Below are positions 1 to 8,497 of a DNA stretch of 64,000 nucleotides, in pieces. The stretch is taken from positions 116,146-180,145 of the forward strand of contig CALMNL010000009.1 in the NCBI GenBank assembly GCA_937868765.1, written 5' to 3'. The notes under the pieces were generated by a model, which saw only the letters and a program-made list of their open reading frames with translations, had not been told where the DNA came from and ran no database searches. The DNA comes from an uncultured Desulfatitalea sp. GTDB taxonomy: Bacteria; Desulfobacterota; Desulfobacteria; Desulfobacterales; Desulfosarcinaceae. How positions within the stretch are numbered: position 1 is the first letter of the stretch; each line of letters starts with the position of its first letter. Both the position numbers and the translations under genes were made by a program.

Positions 1-1143
1 GCCGTCGGGGGATGTCAGCGTGTCGATCCAGTGGGGAATCTGGGAAAAGACCGGGATCTTGACCTTCCAGGTGCGGCCGCTTTTACGCCTGGCCAAGGCT
101 GTCAGTGCAGCGGGGGCAACGGTGTCGCGAGCGGTCCGCGGGCCGGTGCCGGGTCGCCACGCCACCTGGATGGCAGCGCCGAACCTGCTGTCGGGATTGG
201 GGTGGATCTCCAGGGCCAGCGTGGCGTCGCGCCTGGGCCGGCGGGCCAGCCATTGGTAGACCCCGGCGACGGCCCGGGAAGGGGTTCGCGCCTGTCCCGA
301 ACGCAGGGTGTAGGGCAGGTTCAGGCACTCCAGATCCTGGGCGAACGCCGTGATGCGATAGGCGGCGTCCGGGTAGAAGGCGGCGCTGTATTTGCTGAAA
401 GCGAAATCGGCGTCGTACGGCGTCTCTTTTTCGAGCGTCAGCGGGCCTTGAAAATCCTGGACGCTATCGGCCATCCAGAGGCGCGGCGGCCCCTGGGCGC
501 GGATAAAGAAAATCTCGAAGAATGCCTTGGTGAGCTTGGGACGTTCGGCATACAGCTCCACCAGTCCGCTTTTGATCCAGACCGCCTTGCCGTCGGCCGG
601 CCGCCACACCCGCGAGCTCGTGTCCGGTTCCCAGCAGCCGTCGGCCGACACGAGCTTGAAATGGAAACCGACCTTCATCCAGGGCTCCACCGGAATCGAG
701 AAGAGGGAGCGTTCGGACGCGTCGTCCCGGCTGGTCTCGGCAATGCTCTGACGCTCGTCGCCGCCCGGCCTCCACAGGTACAGCCGGCCGCCCCTGAACC
801 GGGCCCGGGTGAGGGCGTTGATGGCAACTCGCTTCGGGGCCCGTCCCTGTCCGGGCGCTCGGGTCATGCACCGGGCACTGTAGTCGAAGGTCCAGATCTC
901 CCGGGCTCTGGCCGGCATGTGGCGGGTGTAGTCATCCGGTTCCCACACCGGCGTTTGCCTGGGGAACCAGAATTTGAAGGCGATGTTCCGTGGGTCAACC
1001 GTATCCATCTCGAGGTCGAACCGGAAATGGCGATGGTCATCGGTCACACCCGCGATGTCGCGGATGTCCCCGCCCGGGTCCCAGGCGTGCAGCACGACCT
1101 GCTCGCGCAGGTGGGCCGATTCGAAATGAACGATACATCTCAT
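1..1143 (-). CDS. Partial protein with glucan-binding-like (CBM) domains, probable glycoside hydrolase
   Basis: The reading frame is open on the minus strand from an ATG at 1143 to the left edge, so the C-terminus lies outside the window. The start is well supported: AAAGGAGG ends 7 nt before it. The first ~100 residues and the next ~110 look like two related beta-sandwich units. Each has a segment of the kind FKFWFP or FHFKLV, then a WEPD motif, then a short conserved tail (EIWTFD, AVWIKS). This resembles starch/pullulanase-type carbohydrate-binding modules. A later part has VYQWLARRPRR and a conserved basic region. I see no catalytic motif in the visible part. The glycoside hydrolase assignment is an inference; a hypothetical secreted or cytosolic protein is the alternative. 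No signal peptide is visible. Confidence 0.5.
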   Translation of the reverse strand, partial: MRCIVHFESAHLREQVVLHAWDPGGDIRDIAGVTDDHRHFRFDLEMDTVDPRNIAFKFWFPRQTPVWEPDDYTRHMPARAREIWTFDYSARCMTRAPGQGRAPKRVAINALTRARFRGGRLYLWRPGGDERQSIAETSRDDASERSLFSIPVEPWMKVGFHFKLVSADGCWEPDTSSRVWRPADGKAVWIKSGLVELYAERPKLTKAFFEIFFIRAQGPPRLWMADSVQDFQGPLTLEKETPYDADFAFSKYSAAFYPDAAYRITAFAQDLECLNLPYTLRSGQARTPSRAVAGVYQWLARRPRRDATLALEIHPNPDSRFGAAIQVAWRPGTGPRTARDTVAPAALTALARRKSGRTWKVKIPVFSQIPHWIDTLTSPDG

Positions 1144-1543
1144 GGTCGCCGCCTCCTTTGCTTCGCCTGCTCCACTGCGGAAGCAGTGCTCCCGGACCAT
1201 GAAGCAGGCATGATCGAATGGTCATCGTTTTTTCGGAAAACAGGCGTTGCAGCTGAGATGGGGATGGGAAAGGCCGCCGCAATTCGGAACCAGGCGCGTG
1301 ATGCGGATTCACCGGCGTAGATCAGGAATCAATATGGATTTCCTACGCCGGCAGGTGAAAAATGTCAAAGCCCAATTATCGGAAGGGAGAAAGCCCGACC
1401 GTCGCAACCCTTCGAGGCTTGAATCGACGAGGTGCCCTATTTGACACCTAAAACTTAAAACCTAAAACCAGTTTTACCCCTCGAAGCATTCGCCCCATGA
1501 GAAGAAATCTTAATGTATGCAGCAGTCTTGACGCACACGCGTC
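1144..1543. other. Intergenic region with a hairpin and a short AT-rich repeat
   Basis: No credible gene is present. The stretch holds the hairpin at 1312-1351 and an AT-rich patch at 1447-1476, in which CCTAAAAC occurs twice and TAAAAC-CA-GTTTTA forms a small palindrome. Both could be involved in ending the minus-strand export operon that stops at 1544. Neither has the T-run of a clear intrinsic terminator. Confidence 0.5.
1312..1351. repeat. Imperfect inverted repeat (stem-loop)
   Basis: CCGGCGTAG at 1312-1320 is the exact reverse complement of 1343-1351. GGAATC at 1325-1330 can pair with GATTTC at 1337-1342 (one G-U), leaving a 4-nt bulge and a 6-nt loop. There is no T-run on either side. 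It may be an mRNA-processing or REP-like element; its role is unknown. Confidence 0.55.
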
Positions 1544-2983
1544 TCAGAAGAGCAGCTTCAGCTTGGCATAGATGCAGTCCCGATCGTCGTACTGGCCGAA
1601 ATAGGCCGTGTCGTCGGTGCCGTCGAACACCACGGCGCCCAGGCCCACCTGGGCCCAGACGGCGAGTTTGTAGTCGATTTCGGCGTGGTGGCGCTGGTCG
1701 CTGTTTTCGAAGAGGATGATGTAGCGGTACCAGGCGGTTACCTTGGAATCCAGGAACGAATAGCGCACCGTGGCGGTCATGCCGGTCTGATCTTTCTCGG
1801 CCGTCATCCGCGGGTCGTGGTCGTAGATGTGGCTGCCCAGCAATTGCAGGTTGACAAAGAGATTGCGCACGAGAAAGTCATTCTTGTCCATGCCGAACAC
1901 ATACTGCAGCTGGCGCTTTTCGACCAGTCCGTCGGGCTCCGTCAGCAGCAGCGACAGATCCCGGGACCAGTCCAGGTTGAACAGGGCGCCGTCGGGCTGG
2001 TAGGCCGCTTCGGCCCGCAGCACGAAGGGTCCCACGGTGCGCTCGATGTCCGCGCCGTACAAGGTCATGCGCGGATGGGTGGCGGCCACGGACAAGGGGA
2101 TGATGGGCAGGCCGTTGAAGGTGCCCAGCCGGTCGACGCCATAGGTGGGATTGGGATCATAGCCCTGGAAGGCGTACAACGCCAGATCGGCCTTGAACAC
2201 GGAGAAGATCAAGCGGGCGCCGTAGCCGGCATCGGCGGACCATGTGTCCGGCTCGCGGGGTTCGCCGATGGCGATACCGTTGTCGGCCAGGCGGCGCAGC
2301 AGCGTGGGCTCGAAGAAATCTCCCAGGCCGGGGGTGTCGCTGGCTTCGAAGTAGGGGGACCAGAAACCTTCGAAACGCAGTCGGCCGGTCATCTGGAGAT
2401 CGGCGAAGGCGCCAACGCGGCCGGTTTTGCGTTCGTTGAGGTCGTAGAAGAGAAAGGCGCTCAGATCCTGGGGCGACACCCGGTCGATGGGGCGTACTTC
2501 GTCCCCCTTGCCCCAGTAGATCATCTTCTTGCCCAGGCTCACGTCCAGGCGGCGGCCGGCGGCTGAGTGTACCGGATAGCGGGCGTAGAGTTCGCGCAGT
2601 TCCGCGTCGGCCTTGTCCTCATCCTCGATGTCCTGGTAGTCGATCTTGAGGCGGCCGGCGACATCGATCGCTCCGATCCGGCCCCAACCATTGAGGTCCA
2701 TGCGGTCGATGGTGTGCCACTGGTCGTCATAGTCGCTGGGGCTCCAGAGGTAGCCCCGCACTTCTCCTTCGTAGCGCAGCGGCAGGCGGTTCGGCTTTGC
2801 GCCGGATGGGGGCGTCGTCGGGGCCGGCGCGGACGGCTCGTTCAGCAGGTTGCCCAGATCGGCATCTTCTTCGTCTTCCACCGCCGGATCTTCATCGGCC
2901 GCCGCGGCGAAAGCAGCGGGCACGGCGCAGGCCCCGAATCCCAGCCATACGATCAGCCAGAGCGTTAGAAGTCTTCTTTCCAT
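1544..2983 (-). CDS. Outer-membrane beta-barrel protein of an RND (MMPL) export operon
   Basis: A 479-residue protein with a signal peptide (hydrophobic residues ~5-25, cleavage near AAFAAA). An acidic, proline-rich linker follows, then repeated amphipathic strands rich in aromatic and charged residues, ending in a C-terminal phenylalanine (KLKLLF), typical of BAM-assembled barrels. The start overlaps the stop of the LolA-like gene upstream by 19 nt, so the two are translationally coupled. The layout permease, lipoprotein-carrier-like protein, barrel resembles the DUF1329/DUF1302/MMPL clusters known from other proteobacteria. I infer that it is the outer-membrane component of a lipid or hydrophobic-compound export route. 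The exact barrel family cannot be fixed by eye. Confidence 0.72.
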   Translation of the reverse strand: MERRLLTLWLIVWLGFGACAVPAAFAAAADEDPAVEDEEDADLGNLLNEPSAPAPTTPPSGAKPNRLPLRYEGEVRGYLWSPSDYDDQWHTIDRMDLNGWGRIGAIDVAGRLKIDYQDIEDEDKADAELRELYARYPVHSAAGRRLDVSLGKKMIYWGKGDEVRPIDRVSPQDLSAFLFYDLNERKTGRVGAFADLQMTGRLRFEGFWSPYFEASDTPGLGDFFEPTLLRRLADNGIAIGEPREPDTWSADAGYGARLIFSVFKADLALYAFQGYDPNPTYGVDRLGTFNGLPIIPLSVAATHPRMTLYGADIERTVGPFVLRAEAAYQPDGALFNLDWSRDLSLLLTEPDGLVEKRQLQYVFGMDKNDFLVRNLFVNLQLLGSHIYDHDPRMTAEKDQTGMTATVRYSFLDSKVTAWYRYIILFENSDQRHHAEIDYKLAVWAQVGLGAVVFDGTDDTAYFGQYDDRDCIYAKLKLLF

Positions 2984-3777
2984 GCGGCCCCCATGCTATC
3001 CTTGTCGAACGCTTGGGCATCCAGGCCGGTGTCGGCTGCGGCCTTGACCACCTCCAGGATGGTGGTGTGGTCGGCCGCCAGATCCTTGGCCACGGTCTTG
3101 AAGGGCAGATGAAGGGTGCCCACCGGTCGGATATCGCCGGCCACCAGCACGCGGGCGAGCTTGTTGTCCTGGTTGTAGATCTTGACCTGCAACGGGATGA
3201 AGGTCTGCTGATCGATCCAGCTGATGCGCTTGGGAAAGCGCGCATCGGCCGTCGTGGCCGTGACCGTGACCTTGTAACAGACGCGGCCTTCGATGGTGGC
3301 GTCATTGCCGCGCAGGTAGGTATAATCTTCCAGCTTCAAACCGCCCATGTCTTCGTTGGTGAAGTCGGTATCCTCGAAGTTGTTCTGCCGGTCCTGGGAA
3401 GCGATCTGGCGCGGGCGGCCGATGGCCGGGGCATACAGGTACTGATCATTATTGGGGCCATGGGTTTCGATGGTCAGGAAGGTCAGCCCCCGCTTCATGG
3501 AGTCGATGAAGCGGAAAGCGGCCCGGCTCAAGTCTTCGTAACTTTTCTGCTTGATGATCACTTTGCGCGTATCGCGGACGGTATCCCCGGCCTTGAGGGT
3601 CATGCGCGCAAAGACCACCAGATCCTGTTTGGGCCGGTTGAAATCCTCGGCGATGTCGAAAATGCGCCGGCCGTCACCGGCGGCGGTTTCCTTGGCATAC
3701 GGGCCGATCTCGGCGGCCGCGGCGGGCAGGGCCAGGATCAAGGTGAGGAGGGTAAGCACCATTGTTCTTGTTCGCAT
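2965..3777 (-). CDS. LolA-like outer-membrane lipoprotein-sorting protein
   Basis: A 270-residue periplasmic protein with a clear signal peptide (about 21 residues, ending LPAAAA). The mature part matches the pattern of the 'outer membrane lipoprotein-sorting protein' family (TP0789-like), which has a half-barrel LolA/LppX-like fold that carries acyl chains. Recognisable pieces are FLTIETHGPNNDQYLY, the central GLKLEDYTYL and RISWIDQQTFIPLQVKIYN. It starts 3 nt after the stop of the MMPL permease gene and runs into the barrel gene, so it is a core part of this operon. The likely role is to shuttle a lipidic substrate between permease and outer membrane; the substrate is unknown. Confidence 0.8.
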   Translation of the reverse strand: MRTRTMVLTLLTLILALPAAAAEIGPYAKETAAGDGRRIFDIAEDFNRPKQDLVVFARMTLKAGDTVRDTRKVIIKQKSYEDLSRAAFRFIDSMKRGLTFLTIETHGPNNDQYLYAPAIGRPRQIASQDRQNNFEDTDFTNEDMGGLKLEDYTYLRGNDATIEGRVCYKVTVTATTADARFPKRISWIDQQTFIPLQVKIYNQDNKLARVLVAGDIRPVGTLHLPFKTVAKDLAADHTTILEVVKAAADTGLDAQAFDKDSMGAAWKEDF

Positions 3778-3780
3778 GAT

Positions 3781-6753
3781 TTACTCCTTTTCTGCGTGAG
3801 CGGATTTGGAAGGTATATGCAGCAACGAAAGCACGGCCGGCAGCAGGAACAGCGCCCCGGTGGCCGAGGTGAGCATGGTCAGGGCGATCAGGAAGCCCAG
3901 GTGGGTCAGGGGCACGAAGGCCGAGCAGAGCAGCACGGCAAAGCCCGCGGCCACGGCCAGGGCGTTAATGAGGATGGCCCCGCCGGTGGTCTGGGCGGTG
4001 AGGACGGCGGCCTCGCCATGGGCCCGGCCCTCGGCCCGCAGGATGCGGTAACGGTTGAGGTAGTGCAGGCCGTAATCGATGCCGATGCCGATGGCCACGC
4101 AGGCCGAGATGGCCGTGGCCGCATCCAGGGGGATGTCCAGCATCCCCATGATGCCGAAGTTGATGCCGATGGCCACGCATAGCGGCACGATGGAGAGCAG
4201 TCCGTAGGGCAGCGAGCGCATGATCAGGGCCACCAGCACGAGCACGATGAGGATCGATCCGGCGATGGAGAGCATCTGGCCGTTGACGATCATGTGCTCG
4301 GCTTCCAGGTAGAGCGCGCCGATTCCGGTGCAGTGCACCCGCACGCTTTTTTGTCGCAGCACTTCTCCGGTGGGGCCGGCGAGCAGTTCCCGGACCGAAC
4401 CCAGGATTTTTTTGGATACCGCGCTGGAGGCTGTGTTGAGTTGAAGGATCAGCACGGCCTCTTTTTTGGCCGGGTCGATGAAGGGGCGGGTGTCCGAGCG
4501 CTGGAACTTGTCGATGTACGAAGCCAGATGGGCCTTGAGTGCTTCAGGACTCTGGTCGCCGGCCAGGTCCGCCCGCGTGGGCAGGCGATAATAGCTGGGA
4601 TCGTTGAAGTAAAAAGCCTGGTTCATCTTGCGGATCAGATCGACCACCGACAGGGTTTTGCCGATCTCTGCATGGCGCGCCTGAAGCGCCCGGCCGATGG
4701 CCGTCATGGCGTCGAGCACCACGGGATCGATGACCCCGTTTTCTGCGGCGGCCGTAAAGACCATGCGGATATCCACCGTGCCGGCGAAATTGCGGTTGAT
4801 GAACGCATCGGCCCGGCGGATCTCCGAACCCTCCTTGAAAAAGGCCACATTGTTCATCTCCACGCGAACGTCGGAGAAGCGCAGGGCCGCGCCCAGCAGG
4901 AGAACGGCGGCCAGCAGCAGGACGGTCTTGGGACGGGCGGTCGCAAAACGGGCGATGGCGCCGAGCAAACCGTGGGAAATCCGGTGCAGCAGCGCGGCGC
5001 TCCGGCTGGGGTGACGGCCCGGCGCCGGTGCCTTGACCCCGAAGCGCAACAGCAGGGCCGGTATCAGGAGCAGCGATACCAGCAGCGCCAGCAGGACGCC
5101 CAGGGCCGTGAAAAGACCGAAATTGCGCAGGGGCACGATGCTGTTGAAAGCCAGGGAAGCAAAACCGGCCACGGTGGTCAGGCCGGCCATGACCACGCCC
5201 CAGCCGGTGCCGTTCAAGGTGTCGCTCACGGCGCTATACCGATCGGCGGTGCCCCCATGGTGCAGGGCGAAGTAATGCACCAGGTGGATGCCGTAAGCCG
5301 AGCCTACCGCCACCAGCAGCACCGGCATGGCCGTGCCCACGGCCGACAGGGGGATATTCAGCAGGGCCATGGCGGCAATGGTCCAGGCCACGGCTATCAG
5401 GACCGTGAGCAGGGGATAGAGCACGCCCGCCAGGTTGCGGAACGAAAAGAAGAGAAAAAGGAGCACCACGCCGATGACCAGGGGAAACAGGCGCGCCACA
5501 TCCTGCACCATGAGCCGGGCCACGGCTTCATCCACCACCCCATAGCCGGCCATGTGGATCGCATAGCGACCGTCGCCGAACAAACGGTTTACTGCGTCCT
5601 TCACGACCTCCTGGAGCAGCGCCCGATTGGGCTGATCGAGGTTGGGCGCCGTGCGTAACACCACCAGCAGGCTCTTTTCGTCCCGGGAGTAGATGCCCTT
5701 TTCCAGAAAAGGCCAGGCGTGCAACCGGGCGCGGATGGCGTCCATCGCTTCGGCCGTGATCTCCCGCGGCGTCAGGTCGGCCACGCGAATCTGCTTGGGC
5801 GCGTCGGCCATGGCCCGGGCCAGGGCGTCGGCCGCATCGGCGCTGAGCCGCGAGGATAATGCGGTCAGGAAAGACTCCGGCAGGCCGGCCTGTTGCAGCC
5901 GGGAATTCGGGAAAGTCTGGATTGCGGCAGGGGCGGTGGCGCCGGCTTCCAACAGAATGTCCGCCCAGCGCGCCAGGGCCGGGCCGTCGGAAAAGCCGAA
6001 GGGCGCCATGGCGGCGACGATGGGCGCATGGTCGGTGAATTCGGGCCACACGGAATCGGTTTCGGTCAGGGCGATCACCTGGTCGACCCAGGTATTGCGC
6101 ACATGGCCGAGCAGATCGGTGGTTCGCACGGCAAAGGCAGAGAGCGCCTGGGCCAGCGAGGCGTCGGCGGCGGCCAGGGACGTCAATCGGTCGGCCAGTC
6201 CCCGGGAAAACGCTTCCCCGTCTTCGATTTCGAGAAAGGCCGGCAGCGCGTCGGAAATCGCCTCGGCCAGCGACTCTTGGGAGGCCATGGTCTCGGCCAG
6301 CATGCGGGCATTGAATTCGGGATCGGTCGACAGGCTTTGCAGCAGGCTGGCCAGGGCCAGCCCCTGTTCGGCCGAAAGGTGCAATTGCGCAGCCAGTTCC
6401 ATGGCCGGAATGCGGATGTTGAGCTCCCGGCAGAGCGTGGCGAGTTGCCGCACCCGTTGGAGCAGATCCGGCTGATAAATACCTTCCGGGGTGTAGATGG
6501 CGATGGCGATGCCGCCCGAGTTGCCGAAGCGCTCCTCGGCGGCCCGGAAATCCAGCTTGGCGCGGTTGTCATCCGGCAGCATGAACGATAGGTCGTTTTG
6601 AATGGCGATTCCAGGCAGGGCCCAGGCCGCCAACACCGATATCGCGCCCACCACCAGCACCACGGTCCAGAACCGGGAAACGACGGGCATGAGCCAACCG
6701 GCGATGCCTCCGGTTCCGCGGGTATTCATCCCCTTTATTTCGTTTGCGTCCAC
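3781..6753 (-). CDS. MMPL-type RND transporter permease
   Basis: A ~990-residue inner-membrane protein with two repeated halves. Each has one transmembrane helix, a large periplasmic domain, then a bundle of helices. The duplicated helical motifs GSAYGIHLVHYF and GIGIDYGLHYLNRYR mark the two MMPL/SSD-like membrane domains. The chosen start is a GTG at 6753 with GGAGG 4 nt upstream; an ATG 24 nt further in lacks usable spacing. It heads the export genes and sits about 100 bp after tetR, with an operator palindrome between them (6783-6798). MMPL proteins move lipids, sterols or hydrophobic drugs by proton-motive force. Here the LolA-like partner supports a lipidic cargo. Confidence 0.88.
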   Translation of the reverse strand: MDANEIKGMNTRGTGGIAGWLMPVVSRFWTVVLVVGAISVLAAWALPGIAIQNDLSFMLPDDNRAKLDFRAAEERFGNSGGIAIAIYTPEGIYQPDLLQRVRQLATLCRELNIRIPAMELAAQLHLSAEQGLALASLLQSLSTDPEFNARMLAETMASQESLAEAISDALPAFLEIEDGEAFSRGLADRLTSLAAADASLAQALSAFAVRTTDLLGHVRNTWVDQVIALTETDSVWPEFTDHAPIVAAMAPFGFSDGPALARWADILLEAGATAPAAIQTFPNSRLQQAGLPESFLTALSSRLSADAADALARAMADAPKQIRVADLTPREITAEAMDAIRARLHAWPFLEKGIYSRDEKSLLVVLRTAPNLDQPNRALLQEVVKDAVNRLFGDGRYAIHMAGYGVVDEAVARLMVQDVARLFPLVIGVVLLFLFFSFRNLAGVLYPLLTVLIAVAWTIAAMALLNIPLSAVGTAMPVLLVAVGSAYGIHLVHYFALHHGGTADRYSAVSDTLNGTGWGVVMAGLTTVAGFASLAFNSIVPLRNFGLFTALGVLLALLVSLLLIPALLLRFGVKAPAPGRHPSRSAALLHRISHGLLGAIARFATARPKTVLLLAAVLLLGAALRFSDVRVEMNNVAFFKEGSEIRRADAFINRNFAGTVDIRMVFTAAAENGVIDPVVLDAMTAIGRALQARHAEIGKTLSVVDLIRKMNQAFYFNDPSYYRLPTRADLAGDQSPEALKAHLASYIDKFQRSDTRPFIDPAKKEAVLILQLNTASSAVSKKILGSVRELLAGPTGEVLRQKSVRVHCTGIGALYLEAEHMIVNGQMLSIAGSILIVLVLVALIMRSLPYGLLSIVPLCVAIGINFGIMGMLDIPLDAATAISACVAIGIGIDYGLHYLNRYRILRAEGRAHGEAAVLTAQTTGGAILINALAVAAGFAVLLCSAFVPLTHLGFLIALTMLTSATGALFLLPAVLSLLHIPSKSAHAEKE

Positions 6754-6782
6754 TGCGCCTCCAAAGAGATCAAGTTGCCCCC

Positions 6783-6798
6783 GACTGACGAATCAGTC
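6783..6798. promoter_or_regulatory. Probable TetR operator in front of the MMPL operon
   Basis: GACTGA-CGAA-TCAGTC is a perfect inverted repeat between tetR and the permease gene. It shares the pattern GACTGACG-NN-TCA-N-TCA with the palindrome at 7527-7544 in front of tetR. The two sites flanking tetR support binding by its product. Confidence 0.75.
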
Positions 6799-6856
6799 AT
6801 TTTTAGTGCAAAAAAATGCCGGCGACGTATGACCTTCGCCGGATGCATTCAGGCCC

Positions 6857-7471
6857 CTATCGCGACTTGGGTATGTGCTTGGACAGTCCTCCCATGATGA
6901 AGTCGGTCATGCGGCGGCTGAGGGCCTCGACATCGACATGCTTTTTCACATCCATGAAATAGAAGAGGCTCCGGTCGAACAATCCGATCAAAAAGGAGGC
7001 CTCGGTTTCGGCATCTTCGAAGGTCACATGCCCGGTGGCGCGGTTTTGTTCGAGACGGTTGCGCACGATCTCGATGAACTGGGTGTAAATGCCATGAAAT
7101 ACCGATTTGAAAGGGCCTCCCTGGCTGGCCCCCTCGCGGAAGAGGATCCGGGCTGTTTTACCGTTGGCGGTATACAACTCGATCAAACGATGGTTGAAAT
7201 CGAGTACGTTGCGGCGCACTTCGTCAAAGGAATCACCGGCAAAGAGGTCGCTGGCATCTTCCAGAAACGAGGCGAACAAGGTGGTGAACTCCTTGATCAC
7301 ATCCAGGAAAATCTCTTCCTTGGATCTGTAATAGAGGTAGAAGGTGCCCTGGGCCACCCCGGCTCTGGCCACGATGTCGGAAATACGGGTCTTCTGGAAA
7401 CCGACCGCTTCGAACAGGTCGATGGCCGCGTTGAGCAGCTGTTTTTTGGTGCGTTCCTGTCGTTCGATCAT
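6857..7471 (-). CDS. TetR/AcrR-family transcriptional regulator
   Basis: A 204-residue regulator. The N-terminal helix-turn-helix is typical (TKKQLLNAAIDLFEAVGF, then ISDIVARAGVAQGTFYLYY). The C-terminal helical ligand domain resembles those of TetR proteins that sense fatty-acyl or hydrophobic ligands, though no ligand can be read from sequence. It is transcribed in the same direction as the export genes that follow. The matching operators at 7527-7544 (overlapping its own promoter) and 6783-6798 (before the permease) imply autoregulation and repression of the exporter, relieved by a ligand that may itself be the transported compound. Confidence 0.92.
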   Translation of the reverse strand: MIERQERTKKQLLNAAIDLFEAVGFQKTRISDIVARAGVAQGTFYLYYRSKEEIFLDVIKEFTTLFASFLEDASDLFAGDSFDEVRRNVLDFNHRLIELYTANGKTARILFREGASQGGPFKSVFHGIYTQFIEIVRNRLEQNRATGHVTFEDAETEASFLIGLFDRSLFYFMDVKKHVDVEALSRRMTDFIMGGLSKHIPKSR

Positions 7472-7526
7472 TGCGCGGTTCCTGACAGCTCTCTGAAATT
7501 ATGGGACGAACACGGGTGATGAAAAA

Positions 7527-7544
7527 TGACTGACGCGTCATTCA
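7527..7544. promoter_or_regulatory. Probable TetR operator overlapping the tetR promoter
   Basis: TGACTGA-CGCG-TCATTCA is an 18-bp inverted repeat with one arm mismatch. It extends to 20 bp with the flanking A/T. The half-site resembles the TGAATGA half-site of TetR-type FadR operators. It lies directly at and after the predicted -10 of the tetR promoter, a position expected for repression. Confidence 0.75.
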
Positions 7545-7570
7545 TATATTCTGTGATGCTGTGACGTCAA
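7543..7570 (-). promoter_or_regulatory. Predicted sigma70-type promoter of tetR
   Basis: On the minus strand TTGACG (7565-7570) is followed after 16 nt by TATATG (7543-7548). The -10 overlaps the operator palindrome. The start codon of tetR is ~70 nt downstream. Confidence 0.55.
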
Positions 7571-7633
7571 GGGGATTTTTCAGGTTCGCCCCAGGCGGAC
7601 CGGCAACCCTCTGCGCTCAAACTGTCCGGGTCG

Positions 7634-7659
7634 CCGACAAAAAAATTGCAATTTGTCGG
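7634..7659. repeat. Inverted repeat upstream of the MEDS gene
   Basis: CCGACAAA (7634-7641) and TTTGTCGG (7652-7659) form a perfect 8-bp inverted repeat around an AT-rich 10-nt centre. It lies about 165 nt before the MEDS-domain gene and could be an operator or a leader hairpin. No T-run follows. Confidence 0.5.
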
Positions 7660-7822
7660 TGCGTTGATTAAAGTATTTTTAATTCGCGACAGCTCATTTC
7701 TCCTTTTTCCCATCGCCGCAATTCTCTGTTTTGTGTTTCTGCTGGCCGCCCGTGGGCAATGCTTCAGCCATTTTTCCGGCAGCCGACGGCCAGGCCCGAA
7801 CAGACCTGAAAAAGGAGGGGCG

Positions 7823-8497
7823 ATGCACATCCAGACATCCGACCAGGAGCGCCTGGCCATGGGCTTCGGCGGGTATACCTGCAACTGGGGCACCCACATG
7901 TGCGGCCTGTACGAAACCGAGCAGGAACGGGATGAGATCATCTTCGGTTTCCTGCTTCAGGGGGACCTGCAAGGGGATCAACTGCTTTATTGCCCTTCGG
8001 AACGCAGCGCCGAAAATTTCAAATCAGATTGGGCGCAAGCCTATCCCGAGTTCGCCGGACACCCGGACGATCCGGCACGGTTCACCCTTCAGGAGCCGCG
8101 GACGCTCTACTTTCCCGACGGTGTGTTCAGTCCCTGGAAGATGGATGCGGGGCTGGACCAATTCTACCGCCAGAGCCAGCAAGGCGGGCCGCGAAACATC
8201 CGTGCCACGGCCGAGATGGTGTGGGCCCTGTCGGCGATTCCGGGGGTGGAGCATCTGATGGCTTACGAATCGCGCCTGAACTACTTCATCCCCGGCAAGC
8301 CCTGGATCAGCATTTGCCTCTACAATGTCTGCCGTTTTTCGGGCGCCACGGTGATGAATGTCCTGCGCACCCATCCCTTTGTGATCAGCCAGGGGGTGAT
8401 CTCCAAGAATCCCTATTTCCAGAATCCGGACGATTGGCTGCGCCGCAACGCCCCCGAGTTCCTCCCGCCGGGCGTCGAACGAGGGAAAGATGGATGA
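7823..8497 (+). CDS. MEDS-domain sensory protein
   Basis: The ATG at 7823 is preceded by AAAGGAGGGG, much better than the upstream in-frame start at 7646. That gives 224 residues. The protein matches the MEDS (DcmR-like sensory) domain: an early GTHMCGLYE segment, then QLLYCPSERSAENF, an FSPWKMDAGLDQFY stretch, and YESRLNYF before the C-terminal half. MEDS domains occur with histidine kinases and regulators and probably sense a small ligand. It overlaps the hybrid kinase gene by 8 nt, so the two are likely made together and act in one pathway. The signal sensed is unknown. No membrane segment is present, so it is probably cytoplasmic. Confidence 0.82.
   Translation: MHIQTSDQERLAMGFGGYTCNWGTHMCGLYETEQERDEIIFGFLLQGDLQGDQLLYCPSERSAENFKSDWAQAYPEFAGHPDDPARFTLQEPRTLYFPDGVFSPWKMDAGLDQFYRQSQQGGPRNIRATAEMVWALSAIPGVEHLMAYESRLNYFIPGKPWISICLYNVCRFSGATVMNVLRTHPFVISQGVISKNPYFQNPDDWLRRNAPEFLPPGVERGKDG

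Noticed and set aside
31..1320. Long plus-strand ORF of 429 codons over the left edge
   Set aside because: It is antisense to the minus-strand frame with a strong AAAGGAGG site; its sequence is low-complexity Gly/Arg/Pro typical of GC-rich shadows.
1441..1468. TTGACA/TAAAAC promoter-like pair on the plus strand
   Set aside because: There is no plus-strand gene downstream for it to serve; the AT-rich repeat explains the match.
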